From: Paraburkholderia aromaticivorans
GTDB taxonomy: Bacteria > Pseudomonadota > Gammaproteobacteria > Burkholderiales > Burkholderiaceae
Length of the DNA stretch: 64,000 nucleotides
Direction: 5' to 3'
NCBI RefSeq assembly: GCF_002278075.1
Contig: NZ_CP022991.1
Coordinates: 124,001-188,000 of the forward strand
The notes below the pieces were generated by a model, which saw only the letters and a list, made by a program, of their open reading frames with translations, was not told where the DNA came from and searched no databases. This document shows, in pieces, positions 8,308 through 18,018 of the stretch. Every line of letters begins with the position of its first letter. Position 1 is the first letter of the stretch. The position numbers were made by a program, and so were the translations under genes.

Positions 8308-9515
8308 CTAGCTGCGGAATGGTTCTCCGCCCGGCCGCGTGCGAACTCCGGCAGCCAGACGCGTCCATGGAAGATCAGCGGGATCCGCGGTCATCGGGCC
8401 GGGAGCTTTCGCGACGAGCACCGCTTCGGCGATTGGCTCGAAGTCGGCCCGAAAATGCACCGAACTCTTGTTGACGAGAATTTTCATCTCTTCCGGCTGG
8501 ATGCCCGCCACGCGATACAGATTGCGATCGAGCATTTGCGCCTTGCCGGAACTGACCGCGACCAGCACATCGTCGATGCGCAGGCACGCGACCGGGCCAA
8601 GTTCCGCGAGCATGCCGTTCATCATCGGGCCGTCGTAGCGGCAGCGGCCATCAGAGAGGAACATCATTTCAAAACGCCCGGTAAACGGTCGGTCACCAGG
8701 CACGCCCGACTGTCCGCCCAGCGCGATGTCGATCCGCGCGTGCAGGCCCGCTCGATGCGCCGCCGCCGTAGCGTCCGGATCGCAGATCAGGCCGATCGCC
8801 GCCCGCTTCGCGCCGTGACGCACGAGCGCGCGCAGCATCTCCATCGTGTTGGCATCGCCGCCCGCGCCGGGATTGTCCTGCGTGTCTGCAATCACGACCG
8901 GACGGGTCGCACGTTCCGACAACTGCATTGCTTGACGCACGGCGTCGTCCGGTGAGAGGAATGGGACACGCCACGCGAGTTCGTCATCTATCATGCGTCG
9001 ATAAAACGCCTCGACGGCGGTATCCGCGGCGTCGGCGGTACTGCCGTATGCCCAGATGACCGGGCCGCATTCGGGGAAGTCTGCCGCCGGAAAACCCGGC
9101 GCGAACGAAGCCGACAAGACGTCACCCGCCTCAGCAGCGCCAACGCGCTCGAACATGCTGCGCGCCGGTTCCAGCAGCGTGCAACATGCCATTGACGGGG
9201 ATGAGAAACGGCAGCCGGCGCGATGCCCGATGCAGCGTCTCGCCCGCCATCAGCCGTTCGAGCAGCATGGCCGCGCGCTCGCCGGTTGCCGCCATGTCGA
9301 CGTGCGGATACGTCCGGTACGCGACGAGCGCATCGGCTGAACACAGCATACGCTCGGTGACGTTCGCATGCAGATCCACCGATGCGACGATCGGCACGTG
9401 CCCGCCGACTACCTCACGCACGCGCGCGAGCACTTCGCCTTCTCCATCGTCGACATGCTCGGCGACCATTGCGCCGTGCAGGTCGAGATAGACGGCGTCG
9501 AACGTGTGAGTACGC
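8308..9515 (-). pseudogene. Broken M81-family (MlrC, microcystinase C-like) metallopeptidase
   Basis: Two frames together encode about 400 residues of an MlrC-like protein. The upstream part (about 9515 to 9180) reads TFDAVYLDLHGAMVAEHVDDGEG, then PIVASVDLHANVT and LPFLIPVNGM. The rest (8308-9192, another frame) reads CTLLEPARSMFERVGA and onward to an intact C-terminus with KSSVHFRADF. The switch is explained by one extra base: an AA at plus-strand 9183-9184 where a single A would keep NGMCTLLEP in frame. The first ~100 residues are absent; the sequence instead runs directly into an MFS transporter fragment. The gene is therefore both 5'-deleted and frameshifted and should be non-functional. 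Confidence 0.82.
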
Positions 9516-10285
9516 GGTCGCGAGCCCAGGCGTCGCCGAGCCGATGAGCGCCGGTACCGCGCTGTGATAGCGGCGCTCGCCGCGCCGGTCCGAACTGCGT
9601 CCCACGAGCGTCATGGCGATCGCCGCCGCGACGTACGGAATTGCTGAGTACAAGCCGATCTCCATCGTGTCGCTGACGCCCGCCGACTTGATGATCGATG
9701 GCAGCCAGAAGCTCACCGCGTAGATGCCGCAGATGAAGCAGAAGTACGGCAGCGCCAGCAGATAGACGCGCGGGTCCTTCGCGACCTGCGCGAACGAATG
9801 ATGCGATCCGGACGAATCGATCTCGGAGGAGAGCAGGCGTACCTCATCGTCGCTGAGCCAGCGCGCATCGGCGGGCCGGTCGTCGAGCACGAACAGCGCG
9901 AGCACGCCGAACAGCACGCACGGCAGCCCTTCGATGAGAAACATCCACTGCCAGCAGTCCAACCCGTGCGTGCCCGAGAACGACGTCATGATCCACGTCG
10001 ACAGCGGGCCGCCGAGCATGCCGCCGATCGGCCCGGCGAGCATCACGATCGCCATGACCTGCGCCATGCGGGCGCGTCCATACCAGTAGGTCAGATAGAA
10101 GATCATGCCGGGCGCGAAACCCGCTTCGAAGGCGCCGAGCAGGAAGCGCATCGCGTAGAACATTGGCTTGGAATGAACGAACAGCATGGCCGCCGATGTT
10201 GCACCCCACAGCACCATAATCCGGCTGATGGTCTTTCTCGGACCGATCTTCGGAAGCAGCAGATTGCTGGGCACCGGTCGGACAG
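9516..10285 (-). pseudogene. Truncated MFS transporter (anion:cation symporter type)
   Basis: The minus-strand frame encodes the middle of an MFS permease. It begins at VPSNLLLPKIGPRKTI, which in intact ACS-family transporters follows helix 2, and continues through MRFLLGAFEAGFAPGMIFYL, GPIGGMLGGPLSTWIM and WQWMFLIEGLP to about helix 8 (SDRRGERRYHSAVPAL). The N-terminal ~80 residues and the last ~4 helices are missing. Close to 9515-9540 the sequence passes into the interior of the MlrC pseudogene, so one deletion probably removed the transporter 3' end and the MlrC 5' end together. Relatives carry organic acids; it may once have served the adjacent catabolic locus. Confidence 0.78.
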
Positions 10286-10793
10286 CACGCCTCTCGCAGG
10301 TTGGCGACCCGTATCGGTCTCCATGTCGCCACAGTCTCCATGGCGCCCAGGGGCCTGGACCATCTTCCGCTTTCGTGTCGCCACGTCGCCAATGTCGCCC
10401 AGGGCTGCGATGACCGCCAGGGGACTACTTCCCTACGTACCGGGCCGCCACCTTCTCCCTGTTCTCGGAGTACCTGACGATCGGCTTTATCGCGAGATCC
10501 CGAAGCCTCTTTCGGGTCTCGCCCGGAGATTCATTGAATTCAACCGCGCCGTTTATCTCCTACTTCCCAGAACCTCCTTTGACAAGCGACGTTGGCCGCT
10601 TTCTCCCAGGCAGCCAAACAATAGGAAAACGCGCGCGACCATCGGCAACAATTCAGCGAACCATGCGACGGGTTGCTTCACGGCACGCTTCTGCTAGCGG
10701 TTATACAACCCATCGCCCATCGATGCCGTTCGTCTATTGGGCGGCATGAGGAGCCATAGGCATTGCCGGCGCGTCCACGCGCGCCGGCCCTCA
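10286..10793. other. Gene-poor stretch
   Basis: About 500 bases with no recognisable gene. It lies between a truncated transporter and a phage holin remnant, and short frames show no recognisable domain. An ATCCCGAAGCCTCTTTCGGG hairpin-like element near 10497-10516 could be a remnant terminator; otherwise nothing was recognised. Confidence 0.4.
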
Positions 10794-11130
10794 TCAACCG
10801 CGGCTGTCAGCCGAAATGGTCGGATTGGCCTGCATCTTGCCCCGGAAGAAGCTTGCAACGCCGAGCACGCCACCGATAGCGATCCACGCCTCGGGCGGGA
10901 AGCTCGGCTGCGCGATGTTCGGCCACCAGCCGCGCAGCACCGGGATGATGAAATACGCACCAATCCACGCAAACCCGAAACAGAACCCGACGAACGGCCG
11001 CCATGCATACGTGCGCCAGTGATCTGCCCTCGCCTCAACCTGCATCGTCTGATTGACTGTCGCCGTGTTCGCCTGATCGGCAGCGAGCTCGGCCTTCTCG
11101 ACGCCGGCAGCAATCTGAGTTTGCGGTCGG
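10794..11130 (-). pseudogene. Phage 3TM-type holin remnant
   Basis: From about 11130 down to the stop at 10794 the minus strand reads QIAAGVEKAELAADQAN, VNQTMQVEARADHWRTYAWR, PFVGFCFGFAWIGAYFIIP and AWIAIGGVLGVASFFRGKMQ. That pattern (Gln-rich amphipathic helix, then HWRxYxWRPF and two hydrophobic segments) matches the 3TM-type phage/GTA holins, which form membrane lesions for lysin release. The open frame extends upstream to 11219, but those residues do not look phage-derived and no proper start is visible. No other phage gene is adjacent, so this is most likely a prophage scar; a short functional protein cannot be ruled out. Confidence 0.6.
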
Positions 11131-11445
11131 CGACGTAATGACGAAGCCCTGCCCGCCTTTATATGGGTATAGCCGAAACAGAGCGCAGTCGCGCCTTCGC
11201 TGCCAGAGGATTGACGCAAATTGGACCTGTCAATCGGCTTGCGGCTGATCCTGTCTTTCCATATCGATCCGTGTCTATTTCTTATCGTCTTTTACCGCGA
11301 GACTGCGAACCGCGCAGGCGAGCGACGTGACAAGTCGATCGCCTGGCGGTGGGTGTCGGGGAAGATCAAGTGCGCGAACGAGGATGACACGTGCCCGGTG
11401 TCAAACTCCTGAAATTCGGTAACTTTCGCCAGTTACCAAAAAGCA

Positions 11446-12127
11446 ATGAATGAAATAATAGAGTTGAAGGCCAGTCTGGCACAGCAGACGCTGTTCGCTA
11501 CATCGGACGGAAAAACAATTGAGCGTCTTGCGAACGCAGCGCGGGTGGTGAACTTCAAAAGCGGTGCCTATGTGGCGTTTCAAGGGGAGGTCGAATCACC
11601 GCTGTTGCTCATCCTATCGGGGCAGCTAAGAGTATCGAGGCTACCGGAGAAAGGCGATGAAGCACCCATCACCACTGTTTCCGCCGGTGGATCCATAGGA
11701 GCGGTTCCAATCATTTCAAGCCGACCAAGTAACATCAATGTGATAGCCAATCGCGAGAGCACGGTGGCCATGATAGGCCGGACGCTGGCGCGCCAGGTAC
11801 TTTGCGAACCTCTTGTGTCAATCGCGCTGAACGGCGTTCTCGCGTCTTTAGTTGGACACCTCGTCCATTGCCACAGCAGGCGTGATCCCGCGCGCCGCTG
11901 CGCGTGTAGCTGCGGTAATCGTTGACGATCTGGATCTGGCTGCTGATTTGGATGCAGCGCCCGCTGACCCGCGAAGTCACGCGACAATTGCCGCGATGGC
12001 AAAGGTGAGTCGTGAGACAGTTTCACGGGTGCTTTCGTCTCTAGAACTTCGAGGTCTCATTGCGAAGGAGGGCCGCCGTATCCGCGTTCTCGACCCAAAT
12101 GCATTGCGCACGCTGGGCAATGGATAG
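11446..12127 (+). pseudogene. Frameshifted Crp/Fnr-family regulator
   Basis: The first frame (from ATG 11446) carries a cyclic-nucleotide-binding-like domain: NFKSGAYVAFQGEVESPLLLILSGQLRVSRL, then an alpha-helical dimer segment ending ALNGVLASLVGHLVH. The partner HTH domain is in the next frame: IPRAAARVAAVIVDDL, followed by AAMAKVSRETVSRVLSSLEL and GLIAKEGRRIRVLD, ending at 12127. The change of frame falls at about 11870-11900. The two halves together have the normal length (~225 residues) for Crp/Fnr proteins. As read, the DNA-binding domain is lost from the main product, so this is called a pseudogene; a sequencing error would restore it. Confidence 0.75.
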
Positions 12128-12232
12128 GCTGGCCGTTCCAAATTTTGATCAAGGCGCGGGGCAGCAGTGATCGTCGAAAATGGGCCGCTTCGTTACGCGA
12201 AAGGTAGTTGCTACGTTAGACGTCCCGCCCGG

Positions 12233-12982
12233 TCAGCGAACCTCCGCCGCCCATGCCTCGGCATCCGCACCGGCCGGAATGCGCATTGGGGACGACGGGT
12301 CCGTCGCGGCGCGCCACACGGCTTCGGCGACGTCCGCTGCCCGGGTGATCGGCGAAGACGTGTCCTGCAACCCCGCGACGACTTTGCCGGCGAGATCCGC
12401 GTATGCCGCGTGGTCGAAGCCGTGTATGCGGGCTCGCGCGTTCTCACCGAACCGGGTGTCGGGCGCCCGGCCCGGCAGTACCAGCCGGACCCGCACGCCG
12501 AACGGCTCGACTTCGAGCGCCGTGGACTCGGTAAAGGCGTTAACCGCAGCCTTGCTCGCGCTATAAGCCGCGATCAGGGGCAGCGCCTTGAGCGTGACGC
12601 TCGACGTGACATTCACGACGACGCCAGCCCGACGCTGCCGGAACTGGGGCAGCACCGCTTGCGTCAATGCAATCGTGCCGAAGGTGTTGGTCTCGAAAAT
12701 GTCGCGCACTGTCGCCATCGGGATCAGTTCCGCGGGAGACGCCGCGCCAAAGCCCGCATTGTTGACGAGCACGTCGATCGGGCCGGCCGCCACGACAGCT
12801 TTGCGGATGCTTTCCCGATCGGTGACGTCGAGCGTCAGCACGCGCAAGCGGTCTGAAGGCGGCAGCACGTCAGCGCGTGGCGTGCGCATCGTGGCCACGA
12901 CTTGCCAGTCACGGTTCAGAAAATAGCGGGCGATTTCGAGGCCGAATCCGGAAGAGCAGCCAGTGATCAGAACAGTTTTCAT
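12233..12982 (-). CDS. Short-chain dehydrogenase/reductase (SDR)
   Basis: 249 residues, a classical SDR. The NAD(P)-binding motif TGCSSGFG is at residues 7-14, NNAG follows in VLVNNAGFG, the catalytic Ser is in NVTSSVTL and the catalytic YxxxK is in YSASKAA. An arginine after the first glycine loop region (MRTPRAD) hints at NADP preference. The ATG at 12982 has AGGAG five bases upstream. It is divergent from an AraC-family gene 104 bases away, an arrangement common for SDR genes controlled by a cupin-AraC regulator. The substrate is unknown; the sequence resembles the oxidoreductases annotated only as SDR family. Confidence 0.88.
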   Translation of the reverse strand: MKTVLITGCSSGFGLEIARYFLNRDWQVVATMRTPRADVLPPSDRLRVLTLDVTDRESIRKAVVAAGPIDVLVNNAGFGAASPAELIPMATVRDIFETNTFGTIALTQAVLPQFRQRRAGVVVNVTSSVTLKALPLIAAYSASKAAVNAFTESTALEVEPFGVRVRLVLPGRAPDTRFGENARARIHGFDHAAYADLAGKVVAGLQDTSSPITRAADVAEAVWRAATDPSSPMRIPAGADAEAWAAEVR

Positions 12983-13086
12983 GAGAACTCCTGGGGTGAG
13001 GTGGTTTACGTATGCCCTTACGATAGACCGCTGATACCGTACTCGCTACAATCTAAAATCCAAATTTCATTTGCAAGAGTCCGGCG

Positions 13087-14004
13087 ATGATCGATCCGTT
13101 GGCCGAAGTCGTGACGCTGCTGCAGCCGGGCGCGCGTTTTTCCAAAGTGGTTCTCGGTGCGGGCTCATGGCGCGTGCGCCGCTCGGATAGCGGTCAGCCG
13201 CTTTACTACGTGATCCTCGAGGGCGCGTGCCGCATGCAGATCGACGAACACGAGCCCATCGACCTCGTCTCGGGAGATTTCGTGCTGATTCCCGCGGCCT
13301 ATGACGTCGCGATGTCCAGCCTCGTACCGCCACCGTTGGGAGTTGAAACGCTCGCGCCGATCGCGCTGGGCAACAATGAATTCGGAATCGGCGAGCCGGA
13401 TGGCCGGGTGGATTTGCGCATGATGGTCGGCCACTGCAGCTTCGGTTCACCCGACGCATCGCTGCTGGTCTCTCTGCTACCGCAAATCGTGCACGTCCGC
13501 GGCGTAGAGCGGCTGGCCACCCTTGTGCAACTGGTACGCGACGAATCACGTGCGCAGCGGCCTGCGCGTGAGGTCGTGCTGTCACGATTGCTGGAAGTGC
13601 TGCTCATCGAGGCGCTGCGGTCCACGGCGGAAACGACTGCGTCGCCGGGGCTGGTTCGCGGATTGTCCGATACCCGCCTCGCGGCCGCGATCCGCGTGAT
13701 GCACGAACACCCTACCCGCGCGTGGACGGTTGCCGAACTCGCGAAGGAAGCCGCCCTGTCGCGCTCGACCTTCTTTGAACGCTTCAACCGCACGGTCGGG
13801 ATGGCGCCCATGGAATACTTGCTCACCTGGCGCATGGCGCTCGCGAAGGACCTGCTACGCCGCAATAAAGAGCCTGTCGCCGAGGTCGCACAACGCGTTG
13901 GCTACAGTTCCGCCAGCACCTTCAGCGTCGCCTTCACGCGGCACGTCGGGCGGCCGCCTGCACAATACGCGCGCGAGGAGCAGGTGATCACCGACGACAC
14001 GTGA
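13087..14004 (+). CDS. AraC-family regulator with N-terminal cupin domain
   Basis: 305 residues. The N-terminal half is a cupin-type sensor (AraC-binding/Cupin_6-like) with YYVILEGACRMQIDEHEPIDL and GDFVLIPAAYD. The C-terminal ~100 residues contain two helix-turn-helix motifs: WTVAELAKEAALSRSTFFERFNR, and PVAEVAQRVGYSSASTFSVAFTRHVGRPP. It is divergently transcribed from the SDR gene 104 bases away and probably regulates it, though the sensed molecule is unknown. The start at 13087 (MIDPLAEV) matches the family N-terminus; the ribosome-binding site is weak (AAGAG). Confidence 0.88.
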   Translation: MIDPLAEVVTLLQPGARFSKVVLGAGSWRVRRSDSGQPLYYVILEGACRMQIDEHEPIDLVSGDFVLIPAAYDVAMSSLVPPPLGVETLAPIALGNNEFGIGEPDGRVDLRMMVGHCSFGSPDASLLVSLLPQIVHVRGVERLATLVQLVRDESRAQRPAREVVLSRLLEVLLIEALRSTAETTASPGLVRGLSDTRLAAAIRVMHEHPTRAWTVAELAKEAALSRSTFFERFNRTVGMAPMEYLLTWRMALAKDLLRRNKEPVAEVAQRVGYSSASTFSVAFTRHVGRPPAQYAREEQVITDDT

Positions 14005-14293
14005 GATAGAGACAAGACCACACGCCCGACAGGACGCGAGGTTGGTTACCCATGCGGCCGAATGCCGATGCGCTAGTCGAATTGCCAGTGGCTCGGAATC
14101 GCAGCGATAGCCGAATCACGAATTGGTGATTTCGCGCGTGATCGCTCATGCCGAAGGTGCCCTGATAAGTCAGCCCCGTGGTCAAGCCGAGCGGCAGCAT
14201 CAAATCGACGCCCACGGAGGTTGTCAGCTGGTCGCAGATACGCCGATACCATTTGCCATCGGTATATGTTCTCTCAGGTTTTAGCCACCTCAT
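13988..14293 (-). pseudogene. Possible C-terminal remnant of an autotransporter beta-barrel
   Basis: A minus-strand frame reads TSVGVDLMLPLGLTTGLTYQG followed by FVIRLSLRF, with alternating hydrophobic residues and a terminal aromatic, as at the end of an autotransporter outer-membrane barrel. After that it continues with unrelated residues to a stop, and there is no preceding passenger or start. It looks like a scrap of a larger, deleted gene. The similarity is a visual impression only. Confidence 0.3.
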
Positions 14294-14447
14294 GTCGGGA
14301 GTCGCGATGGATTGCCCTTAAGCTTTCCTTCAGCATCGCCCTCTACAATCGAATAGAGAATAATGAGAGGACGTCAAGCAGCGGAAAATGCAGCTAGTTT
14401 CTTCCACGCGCGATAAAGTCCAGAAAAAATGAGAGCGAAAAGGAACA

Positions 14448-14717
14448 ATGCCACGGAGCCGAAGAAGCGGAGAGACGTTATCGTCTGCACGCAGCACTTA
14501 TCTGGTGGAGCTGGCTCGGGGATGCTCCCATATCGCGAGCATGCTTACGCCCGAAACCGAGCAACGCGCCATTCGTGAGGTAATCGAAGAATTCCTCAAG
14601 CTGTATGGTCAAAAAAATACGGCGCTATTCCAGACACTGCTCGCGGAAGAACTGCAGCTGCGAAAGAAGAGCGCGGCGGCCCATGCTGTGCGCGCCTTCA
14701 AATCGACCAACGGTTGA
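14448..14717 (+). CDS. Small hypothetical protein
   Basis: An 89-residue frame starting MPRSRRSGE with AAGGAA just upstream of the ATG. A second possible start is ATG 14541 (MLTPETEQRA), which leaves a 58-residue product. The C-terminal half, with IREVIEEFLKLYGQ and LLAEELQLRKK, is predicted to be strongly alpha-helical and charged; the N-terminal half is Arg/Ser-rich and may not be translated. No family is recognised and there is no clear operon partner. Confidence 0.4.
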   Translation: MPRSRRSGETLSSARSTYLVELARGCSHIASMLTPETEQRAIREVIEEFLKLYGQKNTALFQTLLAEELQLRKKSAAAHAVRAFKSTNG

Positions 14718-15660
14718 ACGATCCACCACTTTTAGTGCGATAGTGCTGGAGCAACTTGTCGGCGTAATCGCTAAAAAACCAGGCCTGATTTTTTGTCCGC
14801 CCTGATACTTAGTCGTACAACTGATTGTGCTGGCTGTACGACTGGCAAATCTACCTCCATGCAGCAGTTACGGCCATTTCTGGACAGGTGCCCGCCAGCT
14901 CGCGCATGCGTGCCGGTCATTGCGCGCGAGTGTGCTTAGAAGATCGATCGACGATTGCCAGCCCGAAGCGTCCAATAGGAGTGACGCTATACGCTTGAGG
15001 GAAACGCTCGATCAGCGCCAGGCGGGAACCTCCGGCCCGTGCGGATAGCACTCGAACGCGCTCGACACCTGGGTCTCAGCGTGCCTGACCACGACAGACC
15101 CAGATCCCTCCAGACGATGCAGGCGGTGGCCGAATCTCCCAAGTCTAAACGCTGGGAACAGCGTGTCCGACGCGGGCGGGCCGCTGGCCGTGACGTGCGA
15201 ACCCGACATGCACTTGTAACCGACAGTAAATGTACAAACCATGGAAGCAGAATCTGACTGAGGGTGTGAGTGTCCCAGACACGTCTGTGCCAACAGAGCC
15301 AACGTCAATCAATCCATCGCCCCGAATAGCGCCTTCTTTAAAGTACACATCTCGTTACAAACAGATACTGTTGCCGGTCAATTGGCAGCGGACACTGGCT
15401 CTGTGCCACGTCTCCCTGTCTTCGCTCGAAATCGTCTCACACCGGCGGCTGAGTAACGCTATCGGATGCGCACTCTGCGAGGCAGCGTTTCGAGACGCTC
15501 GCGCGCAGGACGGCCAGGACTCGTGGACCCACGCGGCTCATATGAAGTAGAACAGATACACAAAGCCGCGCCTGTCGCTCTCAGAAATTGCGTGAACATT
15601 GCGATCGTTGCTCACTTCCCACGAGAGTTCAGCGTGGACATCCCTTTTTGGCGGCAAAAT
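14718..15660. other. Long stretch without a recognisable gene
   Basis: About 940 bases between a small hypothetical gene and a metallophosphoesterase. All six frames are broken into short pieces, and none shows a recognisable domain or a convincing start. Composition is less GC-rich than the neighbouring operons, in keeping with decayed or acquired DNA. The last ~100 bases should carry the metallophosphoesterase promoter. Confidence 0.45.
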
Positions 15661-16509
15661 ATGCAACAGACATTCGTACCCGTTCGGCGCTTCAAAAAAA
15701 ATACGTCTGGTCGCGATTTTGTGGTCGGTGACCTCCACGGATGTTTTACGCGGCTAGGAAGGGAACTCGAGGCTAGCCAGTTCGACCGTTCCCGGGACAG
15801 GGTCTTTGCCGTCGGCGACCTGATAGACAGAGGATTCGAATCGCCAGCGGTCCTCGACGTGGTGCGTCGGTACGACATCCAGTCGGTGCGCGGCAATCAT
15901 GAGGATTCGATCGTACGCTGGCGTCTTTGTGGCGCCAGTGACGGCTTCGTTCGGAACAATGGCGGCGGCTGGTTACTCGACATGGCGGGAGACGAAAGGT
16001 CCATCGACGCTATCGTTGCCTATATGGCGGCCCTTCCCTACGCGATAGAAATCGAGACGGACTTTGGTCTGGTCGGCATCGTGCATGCCGATGTGCCTCT
16101 GCGATCGTGGTCCAAAACGGTCGAAGCGCTGATGCAGGAAGGTATTGACGGGAAGATCCGCAGTAAGGCGATCTGGGACCGGTCACGCTGGAATCTGCGA
16201 GGAAAGAGAAGTTTCGGGTCGATGCGCCGCGTCGCAGCGCGAATGCTCAAGCGGTTTGGGTCCGGACACCGTGGCGCGTATGGCTGGGTGGAAGGAGTCG
16301 CGGCTGTCATCGTGGGACACACGCCCTCACCTGAGCCGAAAGTGAGCCACAATGTGATAAACGTGGACACGGGCGCTGTGTACGGCGGCAGCCTGACACT
16401 GCTGCGCCTCGATGAAATCCCCACCCTGCTGAGCCAAGGCGCCCGCGCGACACCTGCATTTAGCCAGATAGCGCAATACTTGCCGGCTCGCAAATCTGGG
16501 CAACTCTAG
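15661..16509 (+). CDS. Metallophosphoesterase (PrpA/lambda-type serine/threonine phosphatase)
   Basis: 282 residues. All phosphoesterase signature blocks are visible: GDLHG (residue ~25), GDLIDRG (~55), GNHE (~80), a later VHAD, and GHT near 215. Together these supply the Asp, His and Asn ligands of the dinuclear metal site. The pattern resembles the bacteriophage-lambda/PrpA phosphatases, which dephosphorylate Ser/Thr or small phosphate esters. The ATG at 15661 gives a compact N-terminus (MQQTFVPVRRF); the frame is open upstream to 15466 but those residues are not family-like. No partner gene is adjacent, so the physiological substrate is unknown. Confidence 0.85.
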   Translation: MQQTFVPVRRFKKNTSGRDFVVGDLHGCFTRLGRELEASQFDRSRDRVFAVGDLIDRGFESPAVLDVVRRYDIQSVRGNHEDSIVRWRLCGASDGFVRNNGGGWLLDMAGDERSIDAIVAYMAALPYAIEIETDFGLVGIVHADVPLRSWSKTVEALMQEGIDGKIRSKAIWDRSRWNLRGKRSFGSMRRVAARMLKRFGSGHRGAYGWVEGVAAVIVGHTPSPEPKVSHNVINVDTGAVYGGSLTLLRLDEIPTLLSQGARATPAFSQIAQYLPARKSGQL

Positions 16510-17239
16510 TAACGACAAATGTTTAGGCGCCACGGGTCCGGGAGGCGGCAAGACTGGGACACGCAAATGAAGGATGAGAGTCATTCGCCGCGTCTCAGAC
16601 TATCTTGCAGCGCACACCTAGCAATCGACCTACATCGTCTCGTTAACCTGGCGGTCATGCGAACGCACGCCTTCCTCGAACAGTGAGGATGCGCCGGAAT
16701 AGACCCGCTTCTCGGGTCAACAGTCCGCGATCCAGGAACCCCATTCGCGCTCCTTTACGCGCAACCTGTCCACTAACTCGACGTCCCGTGTCGCCGCCGG
16801 GTGCCGCAACCTCTCTCGGGACGTCGCTCATGGCAAAGACCCAGGCGAAGGGGAATGCGAGGGTCCGATAAGCAAGCGACGACGGATTCGGACACCTTTT
16901 CTGCATGTGTGTGGCAACGCGCGCGAGTCCCGTCAATTCTTTGCCATGCATCGCCTCCCATCGCTGCCTTTAGCGCGGAGAAAAGTATTCTCGACAGCCG
17001 GCAGAAATAGAAAGCAGTTTGAAACATAGGTGACGGTCAGCGCTCGCCCACCCGGACGGCCATGACCTCACAAACGCTGACGGCATGGGAATAAAAGATG
17101 TCCCCCTTCGGTAATACCTGTGTGTGCCGTTCTTTCAGGGCCGTCTGACGCCCTTTCGTGACCCGGCACCAAGTCCGGCGCCGCTGTCGAGCAAGTTGTA
17201 CTGCGCCGGGGCATTTCCACGGACACTCTGGAGAATACG
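16510..17239. other. Intergenic stretch without a recognisable gene
   Basis: About 730 bases. Short frames on both strands carry no recognisable family. The final ~130 bases lead into the DUF4148 gene and end in GGAG six bases before its ATG, so a promoter for that gene is expected here. Confidence 0.45.
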
Positions 17240-17506
17240 ATGAAGATCCTTACCCTGATCCCTGTTGCCGTCTTGACGTTAGGCATGACACTGGCCTATT
17301 CGAATGAAAACGCGGATACGTCCAGCACGGCATCCAACAGCAACGCTGCGATGACGTCGGACGCAGTGGGCGGCACATTGGCGAGTGGAAGCGATAGCGG
17401 TGCACACGTCGGAAAGACCCGCGCCGAGGTCTATCAGGAATTGTGGCGTGCCGAAAAGGACGGCACATTGAATCGATTGAATGCGCTCTATGGCGGTGGT
17501 AACTGA
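17240..17506 (+). CDS. DUF4148 periplasmic protein
   Basis: 88 residues. The N-terminal hydrophobic segment MKILTLIPVAVLTLGMTLAYS looks like a signal sequence, followed by a Ser/Asn/Thr-rich linker. The C-terminal KTRAEVYQELWRAEKDGTLNRLN is the DUF4148 signature, abundant in Burkholderia and relatives. Function is unknown; members are small secreted or periplasmic proteins, often stress-associated. A clear GGAG ribosome-binding site precedes the ATG. It stands alone, with no operon partner. Confidence 0.85.
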   Translation: MKILTLIPVAVLTLGMTLAYSNENADTSSTASNSNAAMTSDAVGGTLASGSDSGAHVGKTRAEVYQELWRAEKDGTLNRLNALYGGGN

Positions 17507-18018
17507 CGGGAAATGGTTTCCTGGCGCCGCGCGCCGTTCAGCGCCGCGCGGAGTTACAGGCACCGTTGGAAATGCACTCGTTTTTTTGCCGGAATCACGA
17601 GACCGAGTCGCGCGGATTACACTTATGAGACCCAGGTCGGAAGTAACGCAGACGCGGCGCAGGGCCGAACTAGTATAAGAAGCGACTGTCTGCTCGTTTG
17701 GCCTTTCGACAGGGCCGTTTTGTTGTAATCCGCATTGCACGGCCAACGACGCGGCCCACATAAGCGGCTCATCCCGGCGATAACAGACTGCCCTTTGGCA
17801 TACGCCAAAGCAGGTCCGTGCGAATCGTCGCCTGGCCATAGCCATGATGATGATCCAGTAAAAAAATCATTCAATTCGCGCCGCACACAGCCGTTAACTC
17901 AGACAACATCTCACACCGATTCGTCGTCGCACGTCGCGCGCTGCGACGCCCGGCTTCGAATCGTCAGGGTCCGGACTGCAAGTTTGCCAGTGTTGGCAAC
18001 ACCGCACTATGCGCGCCC
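17507..18018. other. Intergenic stretch
   Basis: About 510 bases with no convincing gene. Just after the DUF4148 stop a GC-rich, self-complementary segment (about 17521-17550, CGCCGCGCG repeated around TTCA) could act as its terminator, although no T-run follows directly. Confidence 0.4.

Noticed and set aside
14718..15660. Possible hidden gene in the 940-base gap
   Set aside because: Every frame is short and no start, ribosome-binding site or domain could be defended.
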